A DNA stretch of 64,000 bases from Populus alba (GCF_005239225.2 NC_133299.1:11350967-11414966), one strand, 5' to 3'. Shown: positions 21,409 through 34,554, numbered from the stretch's first letter. Numbers and translations are program-made. The notes: generated by a model not told the origin, from the letters alone.

Positions 21409-24085
21409 TTATGGAGGAGTGACGCTCTCCATCTCATTGCACCCTCTGATGTTGACCTGCACCATGCTGCTCATCCTGTTTTCTCCATTGATTACCTCAC
21501 AGCACTGTCTACGTGGTGCCTGATTGTTCAATTATATATGGAAACGTGTTACACACTCATGAGATAAAATATCAAACAACCAATGTTTTCCATTCAACAA
21601 ATCAAATATTCAGTGACATCTTTTCATGTTTATAGCACCAATTGCGCATAAATTGTAGTGGCACACAACACCAAATAGAAAAGGAAAAAAAAAAAAACAT
21701 TTCTCAGTGTCGATCGCGGATCACGTTTTAAAAGTTATTTATTTTAATTTTTATAGTTAAAGTTGTGATTCGATTCAGCTTAATTATATATAAAACTCAA
21801 TTAAAAAAATTAATTTTTCTTACCTTTTTAAATTTTTTTAGTGAATCTTATACCAAAAACTCAACCTCTCCTCTAAAACAAATCCACACTTAACAAAATT
21901 GAGAACTATTTGAATAAATAGTGAGCCACCCAATTCATAGGCAACAAAGTATGCTAATTACGTCATAATTTTGACCTAACAGACCCACCGAATCTCCTTA
22001 CAGAGTAATTGGACCTTTCTTTCTTGATTTCGGGAATTAACTACCAAGCATTTTGCCTTTTCAATGCCACTTGGCAACTAATACGGGCATTGAAAGGACG
22101 ACGGTCTAGCAAAGTAACGGTACCACTTTGCCTACCTTGAATTAAGGGTAAAGCAGTAGATAACTAGATAGGTTTTGAATTAGTTTTTCAATGGATATAA
22201 ATTTGAGTTTCTTTCGACCACTGAAGAATTATATAATTATTCATTTTAAAACCTGTAAAATTAAAAATTAATTTAACGCCCATATTAATTTTAAAAAAAT
22301 TTAAAGGTAGAGCAGACAATTCTGTCCTAACAGATCCACCAAATTGAAAGCACATTGATTTTCATTTTCAATTAATGTTCTTGAACTTTTTCAAAGAACG
22401 CTGAAAGCGAGGCTAACAGATTAAGAGAAGAGGAGCTCACCATATTCCAAATGTCAGGTTTCAATGAAGTGGATGTTATGACATTGACTGACCGGACGGC
22501 ATAAACGGGAGCATAATCAGGCCGATCGCAAACTTTATCTAACTCATCCTCGGACCTTTTATACGTTGTCAAGGTGCCATCCTCGACTGTTTCAACACGA
22601 TCCAAGAAATAAACAACCGGTCTTAGACACGGGTCAACATTCATGGGTCGGGTGTTAAATGTGAACGGTCCTTCGCTCCGTCTCCTCCATGTTTGAAACG
22701 TTCTAAACACTGTTTGTAGCTGCATTGCCGTCAGTAGAGCAGGATACAACTGTATGGTGTAACCCCAAGATGCTGAAACAGACCAATTACGCGTCAAATC
22801 GTAGCAGAAACTATATTGTAAAGTCCGACCCGGATCCGTTTTATAAGCAGTAATTAACTTGTCGACAGAGTCAAAGCGGCTCAGCCCTGGAAATATTGAC
22901 TGGACGTAGTCTAGATGGTGCAAGGACACCAATGGCGCCAATGGGTGCGCTGCTAGCAAACCATATGGATCTCCTCTTACATCAACCTGTAATTAATCAT
23001 CATCCTTTTTAATTAATCAACTAAATCGTAATGGAAATCTTACACTACAGCATAGCATACTGTACTTTCCATAATTTTCCTATGTGATCAATGTTGATTG
23101 TTTTTTTCTTTCTTTCTTTTTTAATTAGCCTTACACATGTTAGTTAAAAAAGAAGAAGAAGAAAGTAGATGAAACAAAAGTAAAAATTATCACGGGATTA
23201 ATCATATCACTTTGGAAAAAGCAAGAAAATAACCTGATGGAATCCAAGCTCTTTAGTAAGAGGAACCCCAATCTCACTTATGCAACCCTGAACTTTCTGA
23301 TCGGAACCGTAAAACGATGCATATCGATCAAGGCAGCCATCCAAAACCCTAACGAGCTCTTTCGCTAGAGGATAACTAATAGCAAAGCCGCCGCCACCGT
23401 AGGCCATGGTATATGAATGTATCTCATCTTGCTCAACACTCTCTGAGTTGCCGCCAATGTAATACATCTGATTATGATCGTACTTTGCTAATACCACCAC
23501 CAAATTCTCTATGAAAAATACGGTATCATCATCTCCCATGACCAGCCATCTCACATTTTCCAGTCCTAACTCAAAGCTCTCCTTGACTATCCTCGCAATT
23601 CGAAGCGCTGACCGAGAGCCATACGAGGAGGTGTACTTGAACCGCGACGTATCGGCAGAGACTTTGTACGGTGGTGAGGTTAACGGCCACGTGTCGTTCC
23701 CCGGAGGCTTCTGGTCGAGCCAAACATAGCCACGGGTGATGTTTGGCATCCACCATACCTCAGTGTAGTGTCTGCGCTTATTCCACGTCTTTGCAGAGCC
23801 ACCAATGCCGAATAAAATGTGGGAAATATTTGTCTTCTCATAGCTATAACCAGAAACCTCACCGTTTGTTATCTTCCGGTGATCGGACATTAATATCTTA
23901 TTGCATTCTGGGCAAGGTAGCCGTTGAGATGGATTAAGGAAGGAGTAGAAGACGAGGGAGATTGAAACGACGGTACAAATAGCTATAGTTGCTTTTAGGA
24001 ATAAAGAGAAGACATCACTGACTTTTAGTGTTGGCAAAACCAGGAATTTCCAGTCTTTGAAAGGGTCTTGAATTGGAGATGGCAT
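21409..24085 (-). CDS. DUF604 / GT31 Fringe-like glycosyltransferase, three exons, 502 aa
   Basis: Exons on the minus strand are 24085-23234 (284 codons), 22986-22441 (182) and 21519-21409 (36 plus stop). Introns are GTTATT...TTACAG (247 bp) and GTGAGC...AATCAG (921 bp), both phase 0. The joined protein of 502 aa is the usual length for this plant family. Residues 26-49 are one membrane segment near the N-terminus, giving a type II Golgi-style protein. LFGIGGSAKTW (91-101) starts the catalytic domain. GDDD (184-187) in a WLVMGDDDTVFF context is the metal/sugar-nucleotide DxD motif. A GGGGFAIS block and LLAAHPLAPLVSLHHLD (294-310) follow. Exon 3 supplies APRRQCCEV (467-475), the conserved cysteine-containing tail. 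The family is related to animal Fringe beta-1,3-N-acetylglucosaminyltransferases; acceptor and donor in plants are not inferable here. No frame break was seen, so it is probably functional. Confidence 0.92.
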
Positions 24086-24150
24086 CTTTCTCCCTAAAAG
24101 ATAAGAGTTTCAGGGCCGGATAGCGGGTTTTTTTCTTTTTCTTCTTTTTT

Positions 24151-24162
24151 TTTTTTATAAAG
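24151..24162 (-). promoter_or_regulatory. Candidate TATA box of the glycosyltransferase-like gene
   Basis: The minus strand reads CTTTATAAAAAA about 70 bases upstream of the start codon. The T/A-rich setting makes chance matches likely. Confidence 0.25.
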
Positions 24163-24302
24163 AAGGAAATCAGGAAGAATTCTTAGCGAAGTAGATGACC
24201 ACTTTAGTTTTTTTCGCTTGAAGGTTTCCTTTTTAAAGGGGATATTTTGAAGCAAAAATCTATGAATTGGTATGGTCAAGGTAATAATAAATGATAGGTA
24301 AA

Positions 24303-24500
24303 TGATGCGTCTGGAACGCAGTTGGAAAGCGACAGTGATAATGATTTAAAATATTTTTTATTTAAAAATATATTAAAATAAAATTTTTTATTTTTAAAAA
24401 ATTATTTTTAATATTGACCTATTAAAATAATAAAAAATTATATATTTTTTAAAATTTTAAAAAATATAATTTGTATTATATTTCGGAACCCACAAGAATC
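24303..24500. repeat. Possible truncated MITE
   Basis: ATGCGTCTGGAACGCAGTTG and AAAGCGACAG lead into about 140 bases of AT-rich, partly self-complementary sequence. One end looks like a terminal repeat of the TTTGGAACGCGG type that I associate with plant MITEs. I could not find a convincing partner end. Confidence 0.3.
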
Positions 24501-25639
24501 GCTGAAAGCTCTCTTTATTTAGGCACCACTATATTTGGGAGGGTTAATTCGCTAATTCAAATTATAATAAATGATAGGTATTCGTCCATTCGAATCTTCG
24601 AGGGTAGGCCATAGACAGGGAGGGTCCATCACTATGTACTTTTTTTTTTTTAGAAGAAAAAAGAAACGAGTTATTAAAAAAATAAAAATAGCACAATGAC
24701 TAGAAAATATCCAGATTAGCAAAATTAAAAATTTATTTCTTAAAATAGCACATGTAATTTTGGAAAATAAATTCATGTGTGCTAGTTTGGATATATTTTT
24801 TAATTAATAAGCTAATTTTGAAAAAAAAAATCAAAACGTAAATCACTTTCTAATTTTACGTTTTAGTGTTAGTGCATTTTAATCTTAAAATAAAATACTA
24901 GTGTGATAATTACGTAAACAAATTAAAAGAACTTGATTACATTATGAAGCTTCATTTTTCATATTAATTAAGGTACTGATTCTTTTGAATTTTGTTTTCC
25001 AATTCAATATCTTTATAGCCTAATTGGATAAAATTATTCTCATAACTATAATAGACCTATATATTAAAAGATAAAGGATTGAAATGTAAGGCATAAAAGA
25101 ATTATATGCTTCATATCAAATTTTAGCAATTTATACTTTGATCCTAAAGTTTATTTTTTTCAATTTTCAATGCTTTGAGGGAGGCTTGCTGAAAATTAAT
25201 TGTAAAGAGAAAAAGTAATTGATTTCCACGATTCCAACAATAAAAATGATTAAGTTTGATATCAAAATGTTCCATTAACAAGAAGAGTTTGGTGGTGGAT
25301 TTTAGTCTTTTTCTTGCAAAAAAGAGTAGATCAAGGCTTGGTATGATTTGTGATCTCAATTTAGTTTTTTTTTTTTAAACTGATTTTTTGCTACTTTAAG
25401 GGCTTAAGTGGGTTTGTTGAGGTTTCTTAGATGTTTCCAAGTCAGAAATTGGTAGAAAATCGGGTTGCTTAGTAAAAACAAAAAGACCTTGTTTTTTGGC
25501 CTAGTTTCTTACCATTTTGAATACCAAAATCTAGGCAAAAGTATGATATATTATCTGCCACAACAAACAATGTGTTGTCATATAATTTGTTTTCAAAAAA
25601 ATAAGAGGTGAATGAATTATAGTAAGACCATGCACGTGG
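24501..25639. other. AT-rich intergenic sequence, no gene seen
   Basis: Only short frames without recognisable domains occur (for example minus strand 25144-25359). The left border of the LTR element to the right is not sharp and may lie within this stretch. Confidence 0.5.
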
Positions 25640-26021
25640 GCCTAGCTTCTAGGCATATGGGATGGTTAGTTATGGGGGAAAGGGAAGGATGCTTTTCAAT
25701 AATGAGGAAAGGAGATGGTTTTTTGCCTTTGTTTTTTATTTCCTCTTTCTTCAAATATCAGTATGGAAAGAGGATAGAGATGGGTTATCAAACTTGGTTG
25801 ATGGCTTGATTAGTGGTGGCTATTAGAGGCAAGATCAATGGTGAGTTTGAGGAGATGGGATTTTGGGTTGTCTTTTTGGGTCTTTTTCATGGCTAATAGC
25901 TAGTCTTTTGAATAATGGGTCTAGGTTTTTTTTTTTTTATTATTATTGTATGAGTGTCTTTTAGGAGAATGTTTTTGTGTGTGTGATTTTTTTCTCTCAC
26001 TAATTCTCTCCCCTAAAATCT

Positions 26022-27579
26022 TGATGCAACCATATTATTTGATAATTTTATCTACATTTGCCTAGTATTTTGCATATATTTTATATATATAAATGACTTG
26101 ATATTCTTTGTTTTATGTTTTGAAGGCAGATTTGACATCCAATCGATGTTTTATATGGAGCTTGAGCTTTAGAGGTTAATATAAAGTAATTTCAATGGCA
26201 TTAGAAAGCTAGTATCCATACTTTTCTATAAATATATGACAAGAAAAATAAAAAGAGAAAGACCATGGAAATTGCAGCTTTTAGAAACAAATCTTGCATT
26301 CTACCAATGTTGACACTCGACCATTCTGATTTGAATATCTTGAGTTAGAGAGATCCATTTATTTCAAACTTAATTTTGTTGGATTCTTGAATCAAAGACT
26401 TATCATCCTATCAAACTTCATCAGAAAAAGAGCTCACATGAGAGAGATATGAGTTTTATAAGACAACTCATAAATTTCGCCAATAAACAAGTTTTGTGAA
26501 GAAACAAGTTCAATTTACTTCCCAAGCATCCAAACCGACATCCAAGTTTGTATTTGGGCAATTTAACTCTTCTAAGTTCAAAGTCAAATCTTGAATATTT
26601 TATACAAGACTATTTTGTTTTTAGAAAAATAGTTATTGCATTACTTAAATATAAATTGTCTATTTAGGAAAGGATTATATTTTTAAGGATGTAGGGATTG
26701 GGTTTTGCTATCAAATAAAAAGAAAGAGAGGGGCGGTTAGAAAAAAAAAAAAAACTCCACTCTGTCATACTATACCAAAAATCATGTATTCATCTTTTCT
26801 CTTGATTAGTTTCTCAATAAACATGCAAGGCTAAATTGTTTTTCTTGGTTGCAAGGATACAAAACCTTTGGATTTCAAGAACTGTGAAGATCTATTTTAT
26901 CTTTTTGTTTTTATTTATTTGATGAGTATGAGTATCTTTATTTTCCTATGCTTAATTTATATGATTGTTTGGTTTAATTGCTAGAGTGAACTCTAAGTTA
27001 TTATTCTAATTAATCTATTGCTAGGTTTGCTATTAAAACCATAGTTGTGATATATAAATTTGTGAAGCAATTGAGTTTAATAATTATGGCGGATCTATGT
27101 TATTAATCTTAGGAAAAATATTCAATCAAATCAAACATAGACTACAAATTGTTATGTTGTCTAGTTCTTAAGGCTGTTATTGAACTAAATTACTAGTGTG
27201 GATACTATGGCTGTTTAATGGTTAGGGTTAGTTACACTGTGGATTGGTTGACTAACTAGTGTTAAGAAAAGATAAATATTCAGAATATAAATTGACATTT
27301 CGTTTCATTGATCAGTTTTGATTTTTGTAGGTGGATGTCTACTTGAGACTAAGATTTATTCTTTTGATAAATTTTAGATTTCTTTAAGTTGGCTTGATTG
27401 TTTCATTTTGTTTACTATAACATAGCCTAGATAACTTCAAACCCCCCTTCCCTAATTTCATATCATCTAGCATAAAAACCTGACTAAACCTTCCTTGTAG
27501 GATTGATCCTTTACTTGCTCTATACTATCTTGTTTATTTAAGCTAGGTAATTAATTTATGTAACCACAACATTGCAACA
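26022..27579 (+). mobile_element. Solo LTR, family S, copy 1 (1558 bp)
   Basis: It begins TGATGCAACC and ends CATTGCAACA, with an exact AATCT duplication on both sides (26017-26021 and 27580-27584). It splits a block that is continuous in the partner LTR at about 31260-31290. The whole length matches 41824-43446. Near its end it has CTTCCTTGTAGGATTGATCC and TGCTCTATACTATCTTGT, like the 3' part of Athila/Tat-type gypsy LTRs. No coding sequence is present, so it is a product of LTR-LTR recombination. Confidence 0.88.
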
Positions 27580-27960
27580 AATCTCCCCCCTTTTTTTGTG
27601 TGGTATAACCAACTATTTATAGGTAAAATAAAATTTTCTTCTTCCCCTTAATTAATTTTTCTTTGGTTCTTCATTTTCTTCCTTTACACTTTTGATCCCT
27701 TTGTCCATTTATATTTTGATTTTTCTTATTTTTCTATATTTTAATTTTTTTCAAACACATCAACATCAACATCGACTTAATAAGCGCATTAACAATTGAA
27801 TGTGTTGAAAGTATATTTCTTTTAATTTTAAATTCTTTAGAAAAGATGTTGAAAGTGATGCAAATACGTCAAAGTTATAGTTTATAGGTTTTTTTTGCTA
27901 TTTGTTGTGTTTTCGCAATTTTTTTTTTAAAAAATAGGGTAAAAAATTAGGGTAGCAACA

Positions 27961-29057
27961 AATGCTTCTTTTTATAATATTTACAAAGCAAAGAATTGTT
28001 AAGTGCTTATCATAGTAAGTTTGTAAAGACAAACAAACTATTCTTCCAAAACTAATCTTCTCAAAACTTTTAGTTTGAATTTGTAAGTGAACATATTGCA
28101 CTCTTTAGAAAGAAACCTACATTTCTCCACAGTCTTTATTGATTAATGTGTCAAAACTTCATAGATGACATTCGTGCATAGGTTCCAAGTTAAGTTCATG
28201 GTAAAGAAGAGGTTCTTGTTACCAGTTTGAAAAAAACCACAATGATACTTATGGATTCGAGTGAATCCTCCCTAACACCGTCAAATATTGGCAACTCTTG
28301 ACTCTTTAGGGGAAAACTAGATTTGAAGGACCTATATTTCAACCTGTAAGCATGCATGTTAAATGTATGAGCATGTTTTTATATGATGGACTCACCCTTC
28401 AAGGGTTGATACATGGTTGTTACTTTTGCATGATGAGTAAAAATTTTGATTCTTACCTAAACTTTATAACAAAAATTTTCTAAGTGATGACCATTGTGTT
28501 ACCCATAAGTCTTGAACTCAAGATGCTACATGAAGGGTTTGCCTTAATGTAAAACATGTGTAGGGAGCATACACCCTAAAGGTAGATTCTAGTCCTTATA
28601 CGTGAGACATGGAGTAGGCTTACTACTTGGTCTCTAAAAAGGGTCACTTGTTATCTCAGTGATCACCCTTATAAAGGTAATATGAGGGCTCAATAGATAA
28701 TGGGATGACATGTATATCAATTTTTATCAGTCTAAGCACTCAACAAAGAGTCAAATGGTTTCATGAACTTAAACCCCGATTGAAATTCATAGGGTAAGTC
28801 GCTACTCCTCCACCTAACCTGAAGTTTCCATGCGTGTGCATTCCAAAATGATATATCACAAATAAACTAGTGATTCATAATGATATTCTTCCATATCCAA
28901 CATACATGTACAACCAGGATAAAACATGCCGAAGCATAAATAAAATAAAATAAAAAAACAAGCCAAATGCAAAAAACACACCAAATCACAAAAACCATAT
29001 AAAGCATAGTCCAATACTGTGAAAAAGGAATTTTCTAATGGAGTAGCCATTCTATCG
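27961..29057 (-). other. Residual interior of the second LTR element
   Basis: It contains the purine-tract side next to the left LTR and leader-like sequence next to the right LTR. The only minus-strand frames (for example 28856-29050) are short and unrecognised. All coding domains are missing. Confidence 0.5.
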
Positions 29058-29742
29058 CATGTGGGCGCGTGACATCAGGGGTAAAGGAGTTGCCACCTAA
29101 TTGTTTGGTTTAGGATTGCTAGGAAACCTGGGTATACTAGTATTATTACAAATTCCAAGGTTAAGGAACTAGTTGTCGCTAGGAAAGGTATTATCACTCC
29201 TAACATATCCCAGATGAGGTGGGTTGCATTATTTGATCCAGATTTTAAAGGTTTTAATAGATTCCTAACTTGGTGGTTTTGTCTATAGTTCAAGATAAAG
29301 ATTCACTCGTTAGCGTTTTAAATTTATTATAAGCTCATTTATCCAAATGAATTCTTATGAAAAAAGGTCCATGTAGGTGCTCTGGTAGGGTTTACTTGTC
29401 TTAGAATGCGAAAGGGTTTTTCACGACTCGTATATTGTGGTAACAAATACCCTCAATTAAAATTGATGAATATTCAGAACAATTCTGAGAATTTCTAATC
29501 AATTCTTGATATTTAAATACCAGCTTATTTGTAAGTCCAACATTTATAAAAACATTTTTACCATTAATTTTCATGAATTAAAATTTTTAGAAGTTATTGA
29601 AATATTGATCAAATTCTTATGAATTCAGCAAACTGGTTATTAAATCCAAAATGCATGTAAATATATATTTGTTTAAATTTTGTATAAAAATACTAAAAAC
29701 ACAACATGCATGTTTATATTTTATTTGTTAAGCAAGATATGA

Positions 29743-29778
<36 letters not shown>

Positions 29779-31670
29779 GAGAGACTTGGTTGTATGCAAT
29801 TTAAAATAAAATTGTATTTTTGAGAGAAAGATTTTTGTTGTTGTTTTTTTTTGGAAAAAACTATTTTATTTTATAAAACAAAACACCTTGAGAGTAGGTC
29901 ATAATTTTAAATATTAAATACGATAGGTAAAAGAATATGGAGAATTAAAAATTAATTGTAAAATTGTCTTTCGAACATTTGAAAATTTTACTAAAGCTAC
30001 ATTTGGCAAAGTACAATACTCTCTATAAGATATTAATTTAAAACAAATTATTTAGTATTCGAACTCAACTTAAAGCAAGCGACTACCAAACCCAAACATA
30101 TTCCTTGAATTAAAAATCAAAACTCAAATCAACATAAATTCAAACATAATCTCCAAATCAAACATTTAATGTTCAAATAGCAATCGTAACCTTAAAAAAT
30201 AAAATCCACAATCTAATATAAATTATCAAGTCATTTCAAAAGCAAAGCACACATCAAACCAAATTAATAATGTCAAAAAAATCCAAAAATTATACAAAAT
30301 AATAAACAATTTATCCTAAATTTCACAATGTTATAGCAATTTGTCTAAAAAACATTTTGAGTTTATGAATCGACCTTCTGAGATGTTTAAAATGTCCATG
30401 AATTAACTAAAATTTGGTCTAAAAGGCTGCTAGAATAGTGGTGGCACATGTACCACACGTCACTACCACTAGAGGCACGTGAATCCATGCCCCATCATTG
30501 ATTAATGAGCGAAAATTGGTAGATTTAAAGCGGCTCCTTAAGTTCTTCCTTTCCTTGCCAACAATGCTCCTCCATGCTCTCTGAGGAAGGAGATCAGGGC
30601 ATATCAAACCTCAACCTTCACTTTTTTCTTCTTCCTTTCTTTTTTACTGGTTTGTTTTTTTGTGTATTGCTTCATGAGTTTTCTTCTCCTTGCTAGTTAC
30701 CTTAATAATCAATAATAGAGGGAAAGGGATTGCTCAGTTGTGGTCTATTATTGGCCGTCTATTGTAAAGGAAGAAGGGTCATCAATATTGTTTTCAAGGA
30801 AGATATAAGCATAATGGTTGGAGGAAAAGGGAAGCTATCACTAGCAAGCGACATCACTACCTTGCTTGGAGGCTGACATAGAGGTTCATGACTGGAATGG
30901 AGGGGAAACATGGATGATTTGTATGGTGTTGTCTTATGGGTGTTATGGGGAATGGGGTTGTTGTTCCTGGGAAAGAGATGGTTGGCTGACATAGGCAGAG
31001 GTTATGAGAGGAGGATGGACGATTACCTATAGGGGAAAGTGGATGATGGTTTTCAATGGTAAGGAAGGGAGATGGTTTTTTTCCTTTGTTTTTTATTTCC
31101 TCTTTCTTCAAATATTAGTGTGGAAAAAGGATAGAGATAGGTTGCTGAGCTTTGATGGTGGCTAGGTGAGTGGTGGTTGTTAATGGCGAGATCAATGGTA
31201 ATTTTGTATAGGTGTTTTTTAGGGTAGTGTTTTTATGTGTGATGTTTTGCCATCACTAATTCTCTCCCTTTATTTTTGTGTGTGTATACCACCTATTTGT
31301 AGGTAATTTTTTTTCTTATCTTTTTTCCTTCAATTACTTGGTCCCTAAGCAATCTAAATTTTATGTGGTCCCTCATTTTCTTCATTTTCACTTTTGGACC
31401 CTTTGTCCATTTATATTTTGATTTTTCTTATTTCTTATTGTATTTTGATTTTTTTTTAAATGCAACATCAACATTGATTCCATAAGCACATTAAAAACTG
31501 AATGCGTTGGCAATATATTTCTTTTAATTTTAAATTCTTTGGAAAAGATGTTGAAAGTGATACAAATATGTCAAGATCATATTGTTTTTTTGGGTTTTTT
31601 GTTGTTTTTTTTGCTATTTGTTGTTTTTTTGCAATTAGTTTTTAAAAATGGTGTAAAAAATTGAATAACA
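29058..31670 (-). repeat. Right (5') LTR of the second element
   Basis: It starts with GGAGTTGCCACCTAATTGTT near 29087, the counterpart of the GGAGTCGCCACC block of the first family. It contains an (ATT)n run at 29748-29779 and ends near TTGAATAACA. Open frames at 30419-31111 on the minus strand are in LTR sequence and show no domain. Confidence 0.6.
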
Positions 31671-31679
31671 ACAAAAACA

Positions 31680-32250
31680 AAGGAAGGCACGTACATGTTT
31701 GAACATCATATAAGGATCAATAATATAATATCCTTTCACTTCAATTATCTATTAAACATCATGATTTTGTCAAAATGGGTTTTGGTTTTAAACCAAAATC
31801 CTAGAATTAAAAATCATAAAAATCATATTATAGATGCAAATAAACACTAGATTATTGGTTAATCATGCATAAAGAAAGGGTTTGTGCAAAGAAATACACC
31901 AAAATTTATCCAAATTAAAAGGCAAGACAATGTTCATTCGATGAACACGAAGAGCATTACCTATAAACCTAGAAAAAACCCAACCATGCCCAGTCACTAC
32001 CAAGCCCATAAATATGCATTTTGGCTTCTAAAATATATTCTTTTTATCCCAACATGTTTGAACAAAAAAACATCAAAATCAAGCATGAGGTATCCAATAA
32101 AAAAAAAATATCAACTTAAAATAACATATATGTTCATGTAACATGGATTCAAAATTAATTTTCTAAACCTATTTTGTGCATGAATAACCCTAACAAACCC
32201 AAGGCAAACACCTTTGCTTTAACATGCATAACTTAAGTTAAATAAAAACT
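31680..32250. repeat. Dispersed repeat shared with 39995-40220
   Basis: TTCACTTCAATTATCT, TTAAACATCATGATTTTGT, GGTTTTA or AGTTCTAAAC, and AAACACTAGATTATTGG occur in the same order in both places. The family is unknown. The open frame at 31884-32141 has no recognisable domain. Confidence 0.55.
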
Positions 32251-32370
32251 AAAACAACATAGAGAGAGATGCTCTCCTTCTTTATGAAGCCTTCTTTTTA
32301 TGTTTTTGATCTCCTACCACTGTCTGTGTTCTTGTTTATTTGATCTGTTAAATCTTGGCTCCTCTTGGTT

Positions 32371-33869
32371 ATGACGAACAAAAAGAAGAAGGCTGGGTCT
32401 CATAAATCCTAACTAAAATAGCAAAAGTTACTAGCTGATTCTCAGCTTGTCAATGATTCCACTGTCCTAGCTTTAGCGGCCCTATCTCTTTCATGTACTG
32501 TTCATGCTACAGTTCTCCTAAATTCAAATTCAAACCACAACCCGCCTGTTACTTTAGCCCCTAATAGTCCTTGCCTTAATCCTCAAATCCAGTCTTTCTC
32601 ATATGGTCCTGTGTCCTAATATCATGTTGATCCATCCCCTAGCATCAACCATGTTTTTGTTGAGTATTGTTTTGATGACGACGACTTCGATGATGAGGAA
32701 GTTGATTTTGAATCTTCTGAGGAGGATTACGAGGGGGGTTCCAAATTCTTCACCACTCTAGTGTTTACAGCTCCTCCTAGCCCTTCTATCTCCCCTGTAG
32801 GCACCCAGCCAGCCGCTGTTCTCCCCCCCTCATGTGCTAATTCTGCTCTGGCTGTTGTTCTAGCCCCATCTGCCCCTAAGGCTCCTATGGACGCTAATGT
32901 CCTTTTGGCTGCCACTGCAAGTGCCAGTCCTGAGCCTTCTCCTAGCACTTGGCATAATCTTTTCGCGTCTAATTGTGACACTACCAGGTGCCCTAAACTC
33001 ATCCATTCTTCTGCTTTCACTGAAACTAGAGGCTGCAATTTGGTTGATGATGATCTTGACACTAAATGTGACTATTGGAAGATATGTCTTGTTGGGTATA
33101 TTGCTAGTCGTTCCCCTTGCTTTAAAGCCTTACATAACCTTATTGTTACCACCTGGCATTACGAGGCCTCCTTAACAATTCATGCCTCTAGTTGGTTGAT
33201 CTTTAAATTTGCCAATGATGCAGACAAATTGAATGTCTTATATAGGGGCCATTATCTTGTCTATGGCTAGCCACTCATCCTTAGAGCAATGCTAAAATAT
33301 TTTGATTTCTCTTCCTCAGAATGCACATTGTTCTAGTTTGGGTTAAGTTTCCCAATCTGCCACTCAAGTGTTGGTCCCTCAAATGTTTGTCTAAGATCGC
33401 CAGTGTACTTGGTAAGCCCATTCAAAGTGACATGCATACCTCTTCTACATCAAGACTCTCCTATGCTAGGGTGTTGGTGGAAGTCAACTTGTTATCTGAC
33501 TTGCCGTGTTCTATTAAAGTTACTCTGCCTAATGGCAGCTTGCTACAAGTTGTATATGAAACGCTTCCTTGTTTTTGCAAGCATTGCAAAACCCTTGGTC
33601 ATATTACTTTAACTTGCACTAAATCCTTACCTCCTATTGTTCCAAGCCAACAGCAAACTCCTAACCCTTCTCCAGCTCTCCAAGGCAGGGATTCTGTTTT
33701 CCATTGGTTGGGACCCCAAATGACAACCCTGTTGTTGATCACTCAAAGGAAAATCTACCTGCTGATTGTGTTCCTAATACAAAGCATGTTAAAGCTGAGC
33801 TTGTCTCTAAGAAAGGAGCCGGTGCCCCTAACACTGGAGGCAGGGAAATTGTTCAGCGTAGAAAAGTGA
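32371..33869 (+). pseudogene. LINE (plant L1) ORF1, broken
   Basis: The frame from ATG at 32371 opens with a Lys-rich start and has stops at codon 14 and soon after, and again near 32617. From there it stays open to 33267, with an acidic DDDDFDDEE block, a Pro/Ala-rich linker and the beginning of a DUF4283 domain (WKICLVGYIASRSPCFKAL). A frameshift near 33310 moves the reading to 33321-33869. That part has WVKFPNLPLKCWS and a CCHC knuckle of the zf-CCHC_4 type (C-x2-C-x4-H-x4-C, within CKHCKTLGHITLTC). These two domains in this order are typical of plant L1 ORF1, an RNA-binding chaperone. The element is cut by the Athila-like LTR at 33900. Confidence 0.8.
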
Positions 33870-34554
33870 AGCGCAAGCCTTCACCCCAAGACCTTTTACT
33901 GTGTCTAATTATTATTTAAAAGTGCATTTTTATCAAGGTTTTATATCATCATTTTTGCACTTGAAGTATCAATAACTCCTTAACTAAAGCATGTTTTATA
34001 ATAACATACCTAATAATATAAGATACCTTTAATTTATGGTAAATATTCATCTTAAATGCGGGCCTATCACATAAATGAAAGGATTGATTGATGAGTTTAA
34101 GTATTGAAATTGAAAGGACAAGCCAAACTTAGAAAAGAGATGTTGGTGCAACCCAAACTAGAACATTGTTCGGTAATTGGATCATATCTCGAGTTCTAGT
34201 TTTCCAAAGGACCTTAATTTTTTGGATATATTCGGTAAGACATAGGCCTACAACTTTCATGTGGAGTCCAAGATTTAAAAATGCTATTTTCAAGTCCAAA
34301 TTATAGCAATAATGGAGAAGTCCGAATCTGTCCTGCAGCCCAGACACTATTCAGTGTTCAGTCAAAATGACCTCAATTTTTTTCCATTGGAAATATAAGA
34401 CAATTTCCTATAACTTTTATGCGTATAAGTGGTTCCAGTTCTGATGCTAGCAATGACGTTTTATTCAGACAAGAAGATAAGGATTTTCACCAAGTCAAGA
34501 GCTGGCCACCCACTCAACAATTAGTCATCAAATCAATAGTTTAAAATTTTGGCC

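Larger units (their letters stand above)
25640..31670 (-). mobile_element. Second minus-strand LTR retroelement, interior mostly deleted
   Basis: Left LTR (about 25640-27960) and right LTR (about 29058-31670) share TTTGCCTTTGTTTTTTATTT, TCTCACTAATTCTCTCCC, TTTGTCCATTTATATTTTGA and AAAGATGTTGAAAGTGAT in the same order. Between them are only 1.1 kb (27961-29057), without gag or pol. The interior keeps a segment like the 3' interior of the 143-12351 element (TTTTTATAATATTTAC then GCAAAG) and its gag-proximal leader (ACCTATATTTCAACCTG, AATGGAGTAGCCATTCTAT). It is thus a diverged relative of that family in the same orientation. The left border is approximate. A solo LTR interrupts the left LTR. 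Confidence 0.65.

Noticed and set aside
22372..22440. C-terminal extension of the glycosyltransferase through SSSSLNLLASLSAFFEKV
   Set aside because: It begins at a consensus GTGAGC donor and does not match the family tail, whereas the exon at 21409-21519 does.
23511..23937. Plus-strand and alternative minus-strand frames opposite exon 1
   Set aside because: They are shadows of the glycosyltransferase coding exon.
32727..33062. Ala/Gly-rich minus-strand frame
   Set aside because: It is the antisense of the Pro/Ala-rich linker of LINE ORF1.
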